This document shows, piece by piece, positions 23,401 to 31,917 of a stretch of DNA of 64,000 nucleotides. The notes under the pieces are model-generated. The model saw only the letters and a program-made list of their open reading frames with translations. It was not told the DNA's origin and did not search any database. Position numbers and translations under genes: made by a program. The first letter of the stretch is position 1, and each line of letters opens with the position of its first letter. Where the stretch lies: the NCBI GenBank assembly GCA_009746045.1, contig RPFO01000950.1, forward strand, positions 62,001 through 126,000, given 5' to 3'. Source of the stretch: Mesostigma viride. Its lineage: Eukaryota; Streptophyta; Mesostigmatophyceae; Mesostigmatales; Mesostigmataceae.

Positions 23401-25951
23401 CTGTTGCACCCCTCCCCTGCTTGCGTGCGTGCGTGAGCTTGCAGCTTCTCATCCGTTTGTGCAAGCGCTTTGCCGAACCCCGTGAGTGGAGGAATAGACA
23501 ACACATGCACGAAGCTCTGGCGGGAGGGTCTCTCAGCACGGTGGAGGGGCTGATTCTGGGAATGCAGGATGGGGGGGGTATGCCTGTTGCTATTTTTTGG
23601 CAGCTGCACTAGTATTCACACCCGCATGCCAGCACTTCTGCGAATGCCCGACATTGGCAAGCTTGCCCATCTTGGCGACAGCAAGCATGCCCATCTTGGC
23701 GACAGCAAGCATGCCCATCTTGGCGACACTCCCCACGTCTCCTGAAGGCCTGGCCGCGGCACCTGTGCGCTGCCACGTGTCCCCCACACGCGTCGCCACC
23801 TGGCAGGATCATGGGGTCGGACGTGCGCCCTCCGTTCCAGTGCCCGCTGGACGAGCTGTTCGACATCGCGCACCTGGTCAGCCTCAACGTGTCGTTCCGG
23901 GAGAGCTCCTTCCTGGAGAACTGGCGCACGCCGGAGGACGTCCGTACCTCGAGGCAAGTGGGTGTGGATGTTTGCAACGCGCGGTACAGCGGGTGAGGAT
24001 GTTTGCAACACGAAGCACGTGGGTGTGGATGTTTGCGATGCATGGCAAGTGGGTGTGGATGTTTGCAACGCAAGGCAAGTGGGTGTGGATGTTTGCAAGC
24101 CGTGCCAGGCAGCAAAGTGGGATGTGGCATTCTCATGCTTGGTGGAGGTGGGCAGCATGATGTGGACTAAACGCTACCTTATACTAAACGCTACTTTATA
24201 CTAAACGCTACTTTATACTAAACGCTACTTTATACTAAACGCTACTTTATACTAAACGCTACTTTATACGAGCGTGCGACCCAGCGAGCTGTGGTGGCGC
24301 AACGCTACTTTATACGAGCGTGCGACCCAGCAAGCTGCGGTGGCACAACGCTACTTTATACGAGCGTGCGACCCAGCAAGCTGCGGTGGCACAACGCTAC
24401 TTTATACGAGCGTGCGACCCAGCAAGCTGTGGTGGCGCAACGCTACTTTATACGAGCGTGTGACCCAGCAAGCTGTGGTGGCGCAACGCTACTTTATACG
24501 AGCGTGCGACCCAGCAAGCTGTGGTGGCGCAACGTTACTTTATACGAGCGTGCGACCCAGCAAGCTGTGGTGGCGCAACGCTACTTTATACGAGCGTGTG
24601 ACCCAGCAAGCTGTGGTGGCGCAACGCTACTTTATACGAGCGTGCGACCCAGCAAGCTGTGGTGGCGCAACGCTACTTTATACGAGCGTGTGACCCAGCA
24701 AGCTGTGGTGGCGCAACGCTACTTTATACGAGCGTGCGACCCAGCAAGCTATGGTGGCTATACCAACCCTAGCAGCGCCTCTTGTGGAGAGAGCGCATCG
24801 TCTCTCAAGTCCGTCATGCTGCGGACTCGGGTGTGAAATCGGGTCGCACATAACGTGTCTGTTTTCTGACGTTCTCATGCCGCGTGCCGTTTCTTTGTGG
24901 CTGCTTCCTGCCTATGTTGTCTTCAACGTTCCACCATTCTCGGCACCTTCAGGGTAGTGCTGATGACGCGGCCGGCCGCCACACTGGGCGAAATGCGAGC
25001 CGCGCGGCCGGAGCTGTTCGAAGGTATGGGAACTTGGCCGATTTGTGTGTGTGGGGGGGGGCTTCCAGACTATGTGTGTACCGTGCTGATTTTTGTTTCT
25101 TTTGTCAAGGTGGGGGCACCGTGTTGGTTGTTGTGGCCACTGTGCACAGGGTACCACCTTGTCCGCCTTGTCAAGAAATGGGTACTCAATGAAAACATTT
25201 TAGAGTAAGTGTCCTCAACTGCCTCGTTGTCTTTGATTGCCATCGTGCAACCAATGGCAGAAAGTCTTACCATTTGTAAGACGTTTCCTGGAGGGAAACC
25301 TTGCGGTGGCTGGGGTTCCTACTAGGCTGGTTGTACCCTATGGCGAGCCAGCAAGCCAGCAAGCCAGCAGTTTCCAGATGGTTCAATGGGGCAGCACACA
25401 ATAGACAGTGCTTCGGCTGTTGTTCCTGTTGGATATAGCCACGACATATAATCTAGTCAGTTCCTACCAGCCGTGAGATCTCAGGACACATTTGACAACA
25501 GTGCTAGTTGATCGTACTCTGGTAGGAAACCGGTGCTGATGGATGGATTCGCCGTCATGTAGCCTTGCCAACTCCGCGTGCCTAAAGGATCGCCAAACTT
25601 CTGTCTCTCACAAGAACATGGCCTTGCATGCACGGTGCTTTTTTGTCCCCAGGTGCGGCGGCCCACTACGGTGACTCTGTGATAATACCAGAGTACCCCA
25701 CGGATCGGCAGCTGCAGGCGGCTCTAGCACGATACAGGCACACGCGAGTGGTAGAGATCGTGGATGCCACCAAGTCATTCTGCCACTTTGAAGCTGTGGA
25801 GGACAACCGACAGCTGGACGAGCTGTGGGCGAGCATTGCCAGCCGGGGGGAGACCGACTATTGGTGCTGCAAGCCACAGGACGAGGACTTTATGATGCAT
25901 TACAAGCAGCCAGACCCGCTGTTACAGCGCGTGTACAAGCATTGTGAATAG
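5285..25951 (+). CDS. GT77-family glycosyltransferase (XEG113/RRA-like), 16 exons
   Basis: Predicted Golgi nucleotide-sugar glycosyltransferase. Plant GT77 relatives add arabinose or xylose to cell-wall glycoproteins or pectin; donor and acceptor here are unknown. Exons: 5285-5410, 8117-8200, 10124-10407, 11072-11285, 12031-12245, 13024-13156, 14632-14841, 15144-15244, 16952-17160, 18565-18616, 19569-19642, 21101-21221, 23330-23365, 23807-23953, 24953-25023, 25653-25951. Phases agree at every junction and the lengths sum to 2376 nt, i.e. 791 residues plus stop. Seen: signal anchor (residues 7-22), low-complexity stem (~43-190), RNVLVTYANIH (224-234), DxD motif SDTDTVW (338-344), NTGMLFVRSS and DDQMALNQLV, VDTHMLVVRQQLAGIRNALA (from 569), PPFQCPLDELF (from 627) and a C-terminal SFCHFE block. 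One intron is GC-AG. Exons 2 and 3 rest on phase and splice sites only. Family assignment is by remembered motifs, not a search. Confidence 0.88.
5884..6665. repeat. degenerate AATAGGTGGG / CCTCTACCCTCACCT minisatellite
   Basis: Two related arrays in GT77 intron 1. From about 5910, three units contain CCTTGATNATCG and GAGGGCGGCACCTTACCTTG. From about 6060 to 6660, units of roughly 30-60 bp alternate CCTCCAATAGGTGGG with CTCTACCCTCACCTCTTATT. Divergence rises towards the right end, where a TTCACCGCACAGTGCCTCCT variant takes over. Many units carry AG|GTGGGT-like steps. Confidence 0.85.
6842..8095. repeat. 24-bp minisatellite, ~52 copies
   Basis: The unit is built on CCCTTGTCAACATGATGATT followed by GTTG or GCTG. 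Units differ at two sites, gctg/gttg and gataat/gatgat, giving a readable variant map. It ends about 20 bp before the acceptor of GT77 exon 2. Because 24 is divisible by three, frames on both strands stay open for over 400 codons; these are not genes. Confidence 0.97.
9195..9445. repeat. 23-bp minisatellite, ~11 copies
   Basis: Near-perfect tandem copies of a 23-bp unit with core GACCGCAGGATAGCGGCTAC in GT77 intron 2. It directly precedes the 56-bp pyrimidine array. The stretch 8700-9190 before it is full of ACGTTA/TTACGT words. Confidence 0.95.
9480..10095. repeat. 56-bp pyrimidine-rich minisatellite, ~11 copies
   Basis: The unit contains CTCATTCTTCCCCACCACCG and CCATCCCCTGTACCTGCGGC. The plus (sense) strand is strongly pyrimidine-rich and contains no AG. 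It runs to about 29 bp before the acceptor of GT77 exon 3, so it forms an extended polypyrimidine region. Unit variants: CTCATT or CTCCTT, TGTACC or TGCACC. Confidence 0.95.
10408..11071 (+). other. GT77 intron 3
   Basis: Intron between a strong GTGAGT donor and a CCACAG acceptor. It has no long array. It contains GATAGCCGCTACAGTAGC-like words around 10660-10750 that echo the 23-bp unit of intron 2. No gene was recognised. Confidence 0.5.
12645..12730. repeat. 48-bp direct repeat, 2 copies
   Basis: Two tandem copies of a segment containing CATGCTTTCGACACNCATGC and GATGCGTGTTCAGCTGGTAC in GT77 intron 5. The rest of this intron (12246-13023) is unremarkable. Confidence 0.85.
13024..13156 (+). 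CDS. GT77 exon 6: DxD catalytic motif
   Basis: Encodes MGMLKCDILLQLLTTGHDVL followed by FSDTDTVWMRNPWPYL. The two aspartates (residues 339 and 341 of the joined protein) form the DxD motif that binds the metal and nucleotide sugar in GT-A folds. The TVWMRNPWPYL context is the GT77 signature I remember. Acceptor is CCCCCAG, donor is CTT|GTGAGT. Confidence 0.9.
13130..13965. repeat. 82-bp minisatellite copying an exon end and its 5' splice site
   Basis: About ten tandem units. Each contains the last ~27 nt of GT77 exon 6 (TGGATGCGCAACCCGTGGCC core), its donor GTGAGTGC and about 45 nt of intron ending in GGTGGGGGAGGATGGGG. The first unit is the true exon edge. The first and last units share a GTACCATCG variant, while inner units carry ATAACATAGGGAA. 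Some units read CTGGTGG in place of CCCGTGG. Confidence 0.95.
15250..15380. repeat. G-rich GGGAGGGGAGG tract
   Basis: Purine-only stretch of GGGGAGG-like words starting right after the exon 8 donor of the GT77 gene. Potential G-quadruplex on the transcribed RNA. Confidence 0.75.
15432..15507. repeat. 15-bp minisatellite, 5 copies
   Basis: Five copies of GTTTTGTGGCATCAG in GT77 intron 8, just before the 21-bp array. Confidence 0.9.
15591..16262. repeat. 21-bp minisatellite, ~32 copies
   Basis: The unit is ACCATTCATCTAATGTTATC plus T, AT-rich and almost invariant (TCTAAT or TCCAAT). It is in GT77 intron 8, about 690 bp before the exon 9 acceptor. No AG on the sense strand. Open frames through it are artefacts of the 3n unit length. 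Confidence 0.96.
16640..16708. repeat. 18-bp repeat, 3-4 copies
   Basis: Short array of GTCGTACACCTTGCTNGT in GT77 intron 8. Confidence 0.75.
17300..17955. repeat. 27-bp minisatellite, ~24 copies
   Basis: Unit of 27 bp with core CATCGTGACTCATCCGACAT. Variants GCTCATCG or GCTCGTCG, and CATGG or CACGG, alternate along the array; one unit is truncated near 17850. It is in GT77 intron 9 and has no AG on the sense strand. Confidence 0.95.
18617..19568 (+). other. GT77 intron 10
   Basis: Ordinary intron without a long array. I see no gene or element in it. The acceptor GGCGGCAG at 19568 restores the codon split after VDED, giving the family-like string VDEDSYYTDG. Confidence 0.6.
19866..19935. 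repeat. 17-bp repeat, 4 copies
   Basis: Four copies of AGACCGAATGGCAGCAT in GT77 intron 11 (19643-21100). The same intron carries smaller arrays near 20080-20112 (GATGGAAGCATGA, three copies) and 20272-20305 (ACGCTCCCACAT, three copies). Confidence 0.85.
21101..21221 (+). CDS. GT77 exon 12: second conserved block
   Basis: Encodes VDTHMLVVRQQLAGIRNALA then IARALNRTLIMP. In GT77 proteins an equivalent H-x-L-V-x-x-Q-L-x-x-I-R-N-A-L-A-x-A block follows the glycosyltransferase core. It ends CHCSR, continuing in tiny exon 13 (RDCPRCQVLPAC), so the region is cysteine-rich. Confidence 0.85.
21690..23060. other. AT-rich insertion-like segment in GT77 intron 12
   Basis: From 21690 the composition turns AT-rich, with AAACAAACAAA words and small microsatellites, then a 43-44-bp minisatellite, then a GC-mixed part in which TGAGCGCACAC recurs at 22911. 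The sharp compositional edges suggest an inserted element, but no termini, duplication or coding region was found. Confidence 0.4.
22015..22500. repeat. 43-44-bp minisatellite with poly-G, ~11 copies
   Basis: The unit contains CATACCCCTTCATTTTCCTA and CTTGAGCGCACACAT followed by 7-9 G. The G-run length varies between units. The CCTTC/CATTTTCC region has CTTCC, CTTCA and CCCCA variants. Confidence 0.95.
23640..23735. repeat. 24-bp repeat, 3-4 copies
   Basis: Copies of CATCTTGGCGACAGCAAGCA plus TGCC in GT77 intron 13, ending about 70 bp before exon 14. Confidence 0.9.
23807..23953 (+). CDS. GT77 exon 14 with GC splice donor
   Basis: Encodes RIMGSDVRPPFQCPLDELFD and SFRESSFLENWRTPEDVRTS. The exon must end in phase 2 to join exon 15 (R-VVLMTRPAATL). 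The only site giving that is AG|GCAAGT, the classical GC-AG donor. The GT two bases further on (CAA|GTGGGT) gives phase 0 and would break the frame. Confidence 0.85.
23951..24105. repeat. ~29-bp array copying the GC donor
   Basis: Four to five imperfect units with core GCAAGTGGGTGTGGATGTTT start exactly at the exon 14 donor. Three units retain GCAAGT preceded by G, one has GCACGT, and one is rearranged (GCGGGTGAGGATG). Confidence 0.85.
24168..24268. repeat. 17-bp minisatellite, ~6 copies
   Basis: Copies of ACTAAACGCTACTTTAT in GT77 intron 14. Its CGCTACTTTATAC sequence is also the junction of the adjoining 46-bp units, so the larger array probably grew from this one. Confidence 0.9.
24262..24765. 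repeat. 46-bp minisatellite, ~10 copies
   Basis: Unit with core TATACGAGCGTGCGACCCAG and CAAGCTGTGGTGGCGCAACG. Variants are GTGCGA or GTGTGA and GCTGTGG or GCTGCGG. It is in GT77 intron 14, about 190 bp before the exon 15 acceptor. Confidence 0.95.
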
Positions 25952-26300
25952 CATTCCATGCCAAGACAGATGCCTGTGGATAGCCAGATCAAATTATCTT
26001 TGTCTTTATTATTTATTATAAACTTATTTATTGCTCGCCTGTCATCATTGCTTGGGGCGCCCCCGGCCGGCTAGATTAGCCCTTGTAGCTGAGGCCTTGT
26101 AGCCACGGTAGGCAAATGTGCAAGTATAATGCACGGACGGCCTAGCCTTGCTCTACAGTCTGTAGCCAGTAGCCCTACTGCCAGCGTAGCTATGCCCCGC
26201 CTTGCATCGCACGTCCGCTCACGCCACCTCAGCCATGCAAGGCTCACACGCGGGTCATATTGCACCCGCAGGGGATGCCGGATCCTTTCGACGGGTTCGA
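25952..26300 (+). other. 3' flank of the GT77 gene
   Basis: After the TAG at 25949-25951 comes an AT-rich stretch (TTTATTATTTATTATAAAC at about 26003) that may hold the cleavage and polyadenylation signal. No TGTAA was seen there. 26070-26300 shows nothing recognisable. Confidence 0.4.
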
Positions 26301-26336
26301 TTGTGCACCCTGTGGCATTAATTAATGAATTAATTA

Positions 26337-28450
26337 ATTAAACTCGTGCTCCCGCTGGGGAGTCACGGAGCACCGGAGTGCTTTTAATCCCTGTATGTCG
26401 GCACAACAGGAAGAAAGGCCAGAGAACCCCTTTCCCCTTCATGCCAGAGGCATGCCCCAGCTGCAATCGGACACGATAGACGATCCGGCAAGTTCTGTGT
26501 GTGCAATAAGACCCATGTGAACACTGATATCGATATCATAACAAGGAGCGTGGGCAAGTAATCGATCTGATCATACACAGGACGTAGCATGGCTGTACAA
26601 GGGCTAAGCTAAGGCTATGGCTGGTTGTGTACCGTGTGTTAGCGGTGCACGTGACGGCTAGGGATGGTGGCACGGCTATGCAAACAGTCTAGGCATGGCT
26701 GCCATGGCTGTGCACAGTGACTACCAATTATTGCAAACTAGGGCTATTCTAGCCCACAGGGGGCGTCCACATCTTGTGGTTGGTCATCAGGTCCCCGCCC
26801 CTCCAGTACACCTTGGGCTTCTGGGGGTCCTGCTTGTGGCGGAGGTATTCAGGCCACAGGTCGCGTCGCTGCTGCTGCTGAGCGGGGGTCAGGTCGTCGT
26901 CCAGCGTCCAGGTGAGGTCGTGCAACCTCTTGCGACGAGAAAGGACCCGCCGCTTGTCCTCAGGGGAGGCGAAGGTGAGCAGGACTGGTGGGGGAGCCGC
27001 CTTGTCCCGTGAGTGGGGAAGGCGGTGGCACCCGCGCAGTTCTACCTCCCCTACCAGGCCCATGAGGGTAAGAAGCTGGTCCTTGAGCTCCTCGGCAAGG
27101 GTGGTTGACGTCTCACCTGGCTTCTGGGGGAAACGACGCAGCACAAGTCGGCATGACTCGCGGCGAGCGCGGTCGGTGGCCTCGATCACGTTGTTCGGCC
27201 TGGAGGTGGCCGGTCCTCCAGCTCCTGGAGTTTCGTTGCCGGATGGCGTCAGTGGTTGAGGCGGTCGCTGTCCGCAGCAGGTCCGCATAGGAGAGCGGCG
27301 GCCGGAGGTCACCATCATCCTGCCGGGGTGGCTGGGATGCGATGGCGGCCGTCTGCTCCGCTATCTTTGGGACCTGTGTGGCCAGGGCCTCGGTGTGGGC
27401 GGTGATGGCTTCAAGCTTCTTCATGAGCACGCCTCACTTGCCCTCCACCTGGTTTAGTAGGCGAGAGACAAGTGCAGCGTGCGTCTCAGATGCCTGCGCC
27501 GCGGTGTGCAGCGCCGTGAACTGAGGTTGGAGCTTGTGGACGACCTCGGTTTCCACATTGGAGACCCGGGCCTCCACCGTGTTGAGCGCCGTGTTCAGCG
27601 AGGTCAGCTTCTCGGCCAGCGGCCAGGTCACGTGCTCCTCCAGCACTGCTCTGATGTCATCCTTGCCGAGGGAGGGAGCCGATGTGGCTGCCGGCTGCGC
27701 ACTGAGGCCGCGGGGGCTGGGGTGCGGAGCTTAGCGACGATGTTGACCATATTTAGCTGGAAGAAGCTGCACAGGATAGCGAGGCGGTGGTTGATCTCTG
27801 GCCTGGCAAAGAACCCCTCCAGGTCGTCGGCGGGGATGGGCCCTAAGGGCCCAAGGAGCTTGCGTTCCTGTGCTATAAACTGGACTATTTCGGCGCATTC
27901 TTCCTTGGTCAGTTCAGCCAGTTGCTGAAAGAAAAGCGGTCGTAGTCTGGTAGGTACTTTCGCCATGTGTGTTCGTGGCAGGGTTTCTTGGGCTCTGGCG
28001 AGGCCGGCTGGGCGATGGATTTGCTGGCGATAGGTTTGCGGGCCCAGACGGCTGGGCAAGGATGATGGCAAGTGGGTTGGGCTGGCAGCCGGAAAGCTCC
28101 TTTTCCAAGCCTCATTTTGCTTTTGGAGTCGGCATAGCTGCTTGTCACGTGCGCTACTTTTTCATAACTGCGTTTCAGCCGTAACCAATTATACTGGCGA
28201 GTGCGTCGAATGCAAGAGATCTGACTAATATGGGGCTCAGACGCAAAAGATCTGAGCACCGCCGTCAGCCGTACCCCCGTCAGCCATTACCGGCCGCCCT
28301 CGACTCATTCAGCTGTGATGCACTACATTGCTGTGATGCACCCTGTGGCATGCCACTGGCATGAGGGAAGAGGGGGGTCCCTGCTCTTCCCGTGGTGCAC
28401 ACATAGGGATTAAAAGCACTTTGGTGCTCTGTGACTCCCCAACGGGAGCA
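26337..28450. mobile_element. composite element bounded by ~110-bp inverted repeats
   Basis: The left end (26345-26460) reads GTGCTCCCGCTGGGGAGTCA, CGGAGCACCGGAGTGCTTTT, AATCCCT and on to ATGCCAGAGGCATGCC. The same order, with scattered changes, is found as the reverse complement at about 28335-28450 (ATGCTCCCGTTGGGGAGTCA ... ATGCCAGTGGCATGCC). Between them lies a LINE ORF1 remnant on the minus strand. The left end follows a TTAATTAA run. This may be one element with terminal inverted repeats, or two opposed copies of a short element flanking LINE debris. Confidence 0.6.
26749..27966 (-). pseudogene. LINE (L1-like) ORF1 remnant, frameshifted
   Basis: Reading frames 27966-27628, 27646-27434, 27430-27113 and 27318-26749 succeed one another on the minus strand with frame changes. 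Together they look like one ORF1: MAKVPTRLRPLFFQQLAELT at the start, a coiled-coil part (LNTVEARVSNVETEVVHKLQ), then an RRM-like C-terminal half with VLLTFASPEDKRRVL, TLDDDLTPAQQQQRRDLWP and VYWRGGDL. That C-terminal pattern is typical of ORF1 RNA-binding proteins of non-LTR retrotransposons. A second copy of this domain lies on the plus strand at 39.2-39.6 kb. Confidence 0.8.
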
Positions 28451-28540
28451 TGCGTTTAGTTAATGAATTGGGTAGAAGGCAATTTATATTATTCTTGTAC
28501 TCCCGTGGGGAGTCGCGGAGCACATGCAAAAATCTCATAT

Positions 28541-30330
28541 TAGTGTTAGTTTTCCCAGAAAAGTCCTAAATTTAGGACCACTTGGAATTAAAATATATAC
28601 ATGCAAACATTAAAATTTGACCCTGGCATTCGTGCCCATGACAGATAATAACACACTTTTTTAGTTTCTATCAAAAACCTGGGTTCAAATAATTACATTT
28701 AGTGCCTGAATGGACCCTGGCCCATGGCAGGCCTCAAACCGCGAATTTGGTCAAAATGAGAATTTAGGACCAATAGGACCAATTAGTGTCAACGCATGAC
28801 CATGCTATCCACACGGTCCCTTGAGCATCTTACAAGCGCTAGGGGACCCTACGAGGCCTTGCTTGGGATGGCGGGGCAGCGTATAACAAGGCCATACCCT
28901 GCTGTGGCTGCCTCTATATATACGCGTGCTTAACGGTGTCGGCAGATGGTGCAGGTAATGCAATATACGGTTGCATGGTTGCTGAGGTTACCCGGCTTGA
29001 ACATGGCCCACCCCTTGCGGTAAACTTTCTCTAAGCATATGCCAAACCTTCTTTGACATCACGGACATGCTGGCCACCACCCAGCGATGAAAAAATATTG
29101 CATTTGCATTGCAACTAACACATGAATGCAGCCAAATCAAGTTACAGAACAACGTTGTGCTAACATGCAACGCTGTGTGAGCGAATTCAGGGTGTATGTA
29201 ACACGTAAACCATACTGTATATACTGTCTGAGAACACCCTGAACGACTGCAGGCCATAGGACCATGGTTTATAACTAACACATGAGTAAAACTGCTCTTA
29301 CGCATGTGTGTTTTAGCTGCAGCGGACGACGAAGATAGAGACGTAAAAATTTGTATGACGTAAACCAACTATGTGTGACAGTTATGTGCACAGAGAGCGT
29401 CCCCTCTTTTTAGGCATAGCTTACTGACTCAAAACACCACGACAGCGTTGGCCAGTTACACTCATGATCTAGGGCACCCCGGCACGTACCTGCTACTTAC
29501 GCGGTTGCCTCATTCCAGATGGTTGCAAAAAAGTCGCTGAAATCCGCAGCGAGGTCAGCTTTCCGAGAGCTGAGCGCACCAAAGCTGGCCAACCGGTTCG
29601 AAAATGATATAAACCACGCTTTTGCTGCGTTCTAGGTCCAAGAAATACCGAAAGTGAAGACCTATAAGGTGCGCTCGCTGCCCAGCCTGAACGTCCCTAA
29701 AACATGGTCGACAATGGAAATCGGGCAAGAATATCACGGCCCAGGCGCTCCCATGTCAAATACTCCGTTTCTAAACTCCAGACTATAATCAAAATCGTCC
29801 ACAAAAATTTCCTGCTTGATTCGCACCACCATTGCTAATACACTAACATGTTTGTGCCAAAATCGACCCTCCGCGAGCAGGCGATCTGCGACCCATTTGT
29901 GTTGTGCCGCTGTGCTACAGCGCTACACATAAAAACTTGCGCAGAAAATTTCACAGCCTTTAAGCATAACTAACGACCTTTCGTTTTTGCTACTGGGCGC
30001 CCGAAACGATAAACGCACGTGAAAACGCCGGCCACGATTGTCAGGTCGCCATATCCACCTCAGATCATTCCCGCACCCACTTTTTCGCTCCAAAATCGGT
30101 TATATTTTTGGTCGATGTACCTACTTTCCCGCCATTATACCCGGTACCCGGGTACGGAATCCGGGTACCATGTGCCGGTACCACGGGTCGGGTACATCAT
30201 GCCGGGTACGGTCCACATGGGGTACGGTCCATATAGTGACACCCCCCCCCCCCGGTACCTCGGTTATAGTGACCTCTAGGACGATTTAGGACAAAGTCCT
30301 AAATTTAGGACCGTGGGAGCGCTAACATTA
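28541..30330. mobile_element. candidate 1.8-kb non-autonomous DNA element
   Basis: The left end has TTAGTGTTAG, TTTTCCCAGAAAA and the 16-bp palindrome GTCCTAAATTTAGGAC. The right end, read on the opposite strand, has CTAATGTTAGCGCTCCCAC followed by TCCTAAATTTAGGAC. The shared order suggests short, imperfect terminal inverted repeats. Inside I see no transposase. A 38-codon frame at 29519-29635 (MVAKKSLKSAARSAFRELSA) is basic but of unknown meaning. Around 30140-30255 there are repeated GGTAC words (GGTACCCGGGTACGG). Confidence 0.45.
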
Positions 30331-30460
30331 GAGTGCCATCCCTGTTTGTTGCACATTGAGAAGGTGGGCAGAGACTCCCCTTTCCCTCAACCCCAAAGGC
30401 AAGCCACAGCAGCGCTCATAGCTACTAGCATTGAGTCTCGATCATGTGCACACTGGGAGA

Positions 30461-30508
30461 CATTAATTAATTAATTAATTAATTAATTAATTAATTAATT
30501 AATTAATA
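30461..30508. repeat. (TTAA)n microsatellite
   Basis: About twelve TTAA/ATTA tetramers followed by TAGACACGTGACTGCGT. The same junction recurs at 43215-43250, so this is a repeat-family boundary rather than a chance microsatellite. Confidence 0.85.
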
Positions 30509-30566
30509 GACACGTGACTGCGTGACTGGGACACGTGACTGGGAGACATGGAGAAGGAGATCGAGC

Positions 30567-31388
30567 ATGGCGGCTCTTGTGCTACATTTACTCCCTACGG
30601 AGTTATGTTTCAGGAGGAAAAAATGGTTTCGACTTAGGACTTAGGTTTTTTGCAAAACTTAGCCCTGACCGGGAGAAGACAAGTCTGCGGGGGCTGAGAT
30701 TAAATAAGAGGTACCTTGAAATTAACTAAGAGGCGTGCCTCTATGAATATATATTTTTGGAGGCGAGTTTCTGTTGGCGTTAAGTCGTAGTATTGTACGA
30801 TTGATAGATTGGTAGTGCATTGGTGGTACTGCACGACGGTATTGGACGGAGTTCCCGGAATCCCGGTCTTGCAAGCGGATTTTGCATCTCACGGGTACAT
30901 CTCACGGGTACATCTCACGGGTACACGACGCGGCACGAAAATGGCTCGCAGAAAAGCTAGGAACCTAGGCGACTACCTATTTGGCGCCGCGTCGGTCGTG
31001 ACGTTGTTTACTCCGTTGGATCTGCATCTACGGCGTTCGTGGGTTATTTCGAAACCCGGTCGATGAGATTTAACGGAGAAGTCGGGTATAAAAATGATCA
31101 TTTTTTGACAACTTTGAGAAAATGTAAAAGTCGAAAGGAATTAAACGGTTTGACATGTTGTCGACTTGCCGTTCAATACTATAAGTTAACGCCAATCGAA
31201 ACTCGCGTCCAAAAATATATTTGGATAGAGGCATGTCTCTTATTTAATTTCAAGGTACCTCTTAATTAATCTCGGGCCCCGCCTCGGGCTATAAGTTTGC
31301 AAAAAAAAAGTCTGCAAGTCCGGGCAAAGGTGAACAGGAGGAAAAAAGTCTCTTAATTAATTAATTATTTAATTCATGGCGGCTCTTG
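30567..31388. mobile_element. ~0.8-kb insertion flanked by 13-bp direct repeats
   Basis: ATGGCGGCTCTTG occurs at 30567-30579 and again at 31376-31388, the pattern of a target-site duplication. The inserted DNA starts TGCTACATTTACTCCC and ends in an AATTAATTAATTATTTAATT tail. Internally it has a long imperfect inverted repeat of about 150-200 bp: GAGGTACCTTGAAATTAACT near 30710 pairs with the complement of the 31233-31266 stretch, and GTTGGCGTTAAGT near 30772 pairs with AGTTAACGCCAAT near 31184. No coding region was recognised. Confidence 0.6.
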
Positions 31389-31917
31389 CTACTATTGGTG
31401 CGCTAAGATGAAAGTGGCACTTATAGGAAGTTGCAGGCAACCTACTTGCTGATTGCAAGCCACTTTCTATACAGTTGCGTGTTGACTCATGGCTAACATG
31501 GTCAGTACTCTGACATGTCTTAACATGCTCAGGGAGGCCAAATACCAAATAAATGCGAATCCAGAGAGTCCCAGACAGTCCTAACCCAGTCCTCACCCTA
31601 AACTCCAGCCAACTCCGCATGCATGAAAAAATCTAGGCTCCAGTAGATAAAGGTACGCTTTTTGCAGCCTTACTCCAACAGTGCCATCATCATACATGCC
31701 AACAGCATGCAAAAAACAAAGAGAGGGTGGTTGAAGGTAAAATGATGGAGCCTTTCTCCCTGTCTATACGGGGACATGCCGCATGTGTGGGCAATAACTG
31801 CTTATATACAAAAGCTGGTCCCATGCAGAAAAAGCTGTGATGCCGGAACCAGTTGAATCAGCCAACCTGGTTTGTGTTTGAATTATCAAATGTGCATAGG
31901 TCTTTCATCTGCAGCCC

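Noticed and set aside
26280-26310. tRNA-like GGTTCGATT box
   Set aside because: No matching acceptor or anticodon arms could be paired around it.
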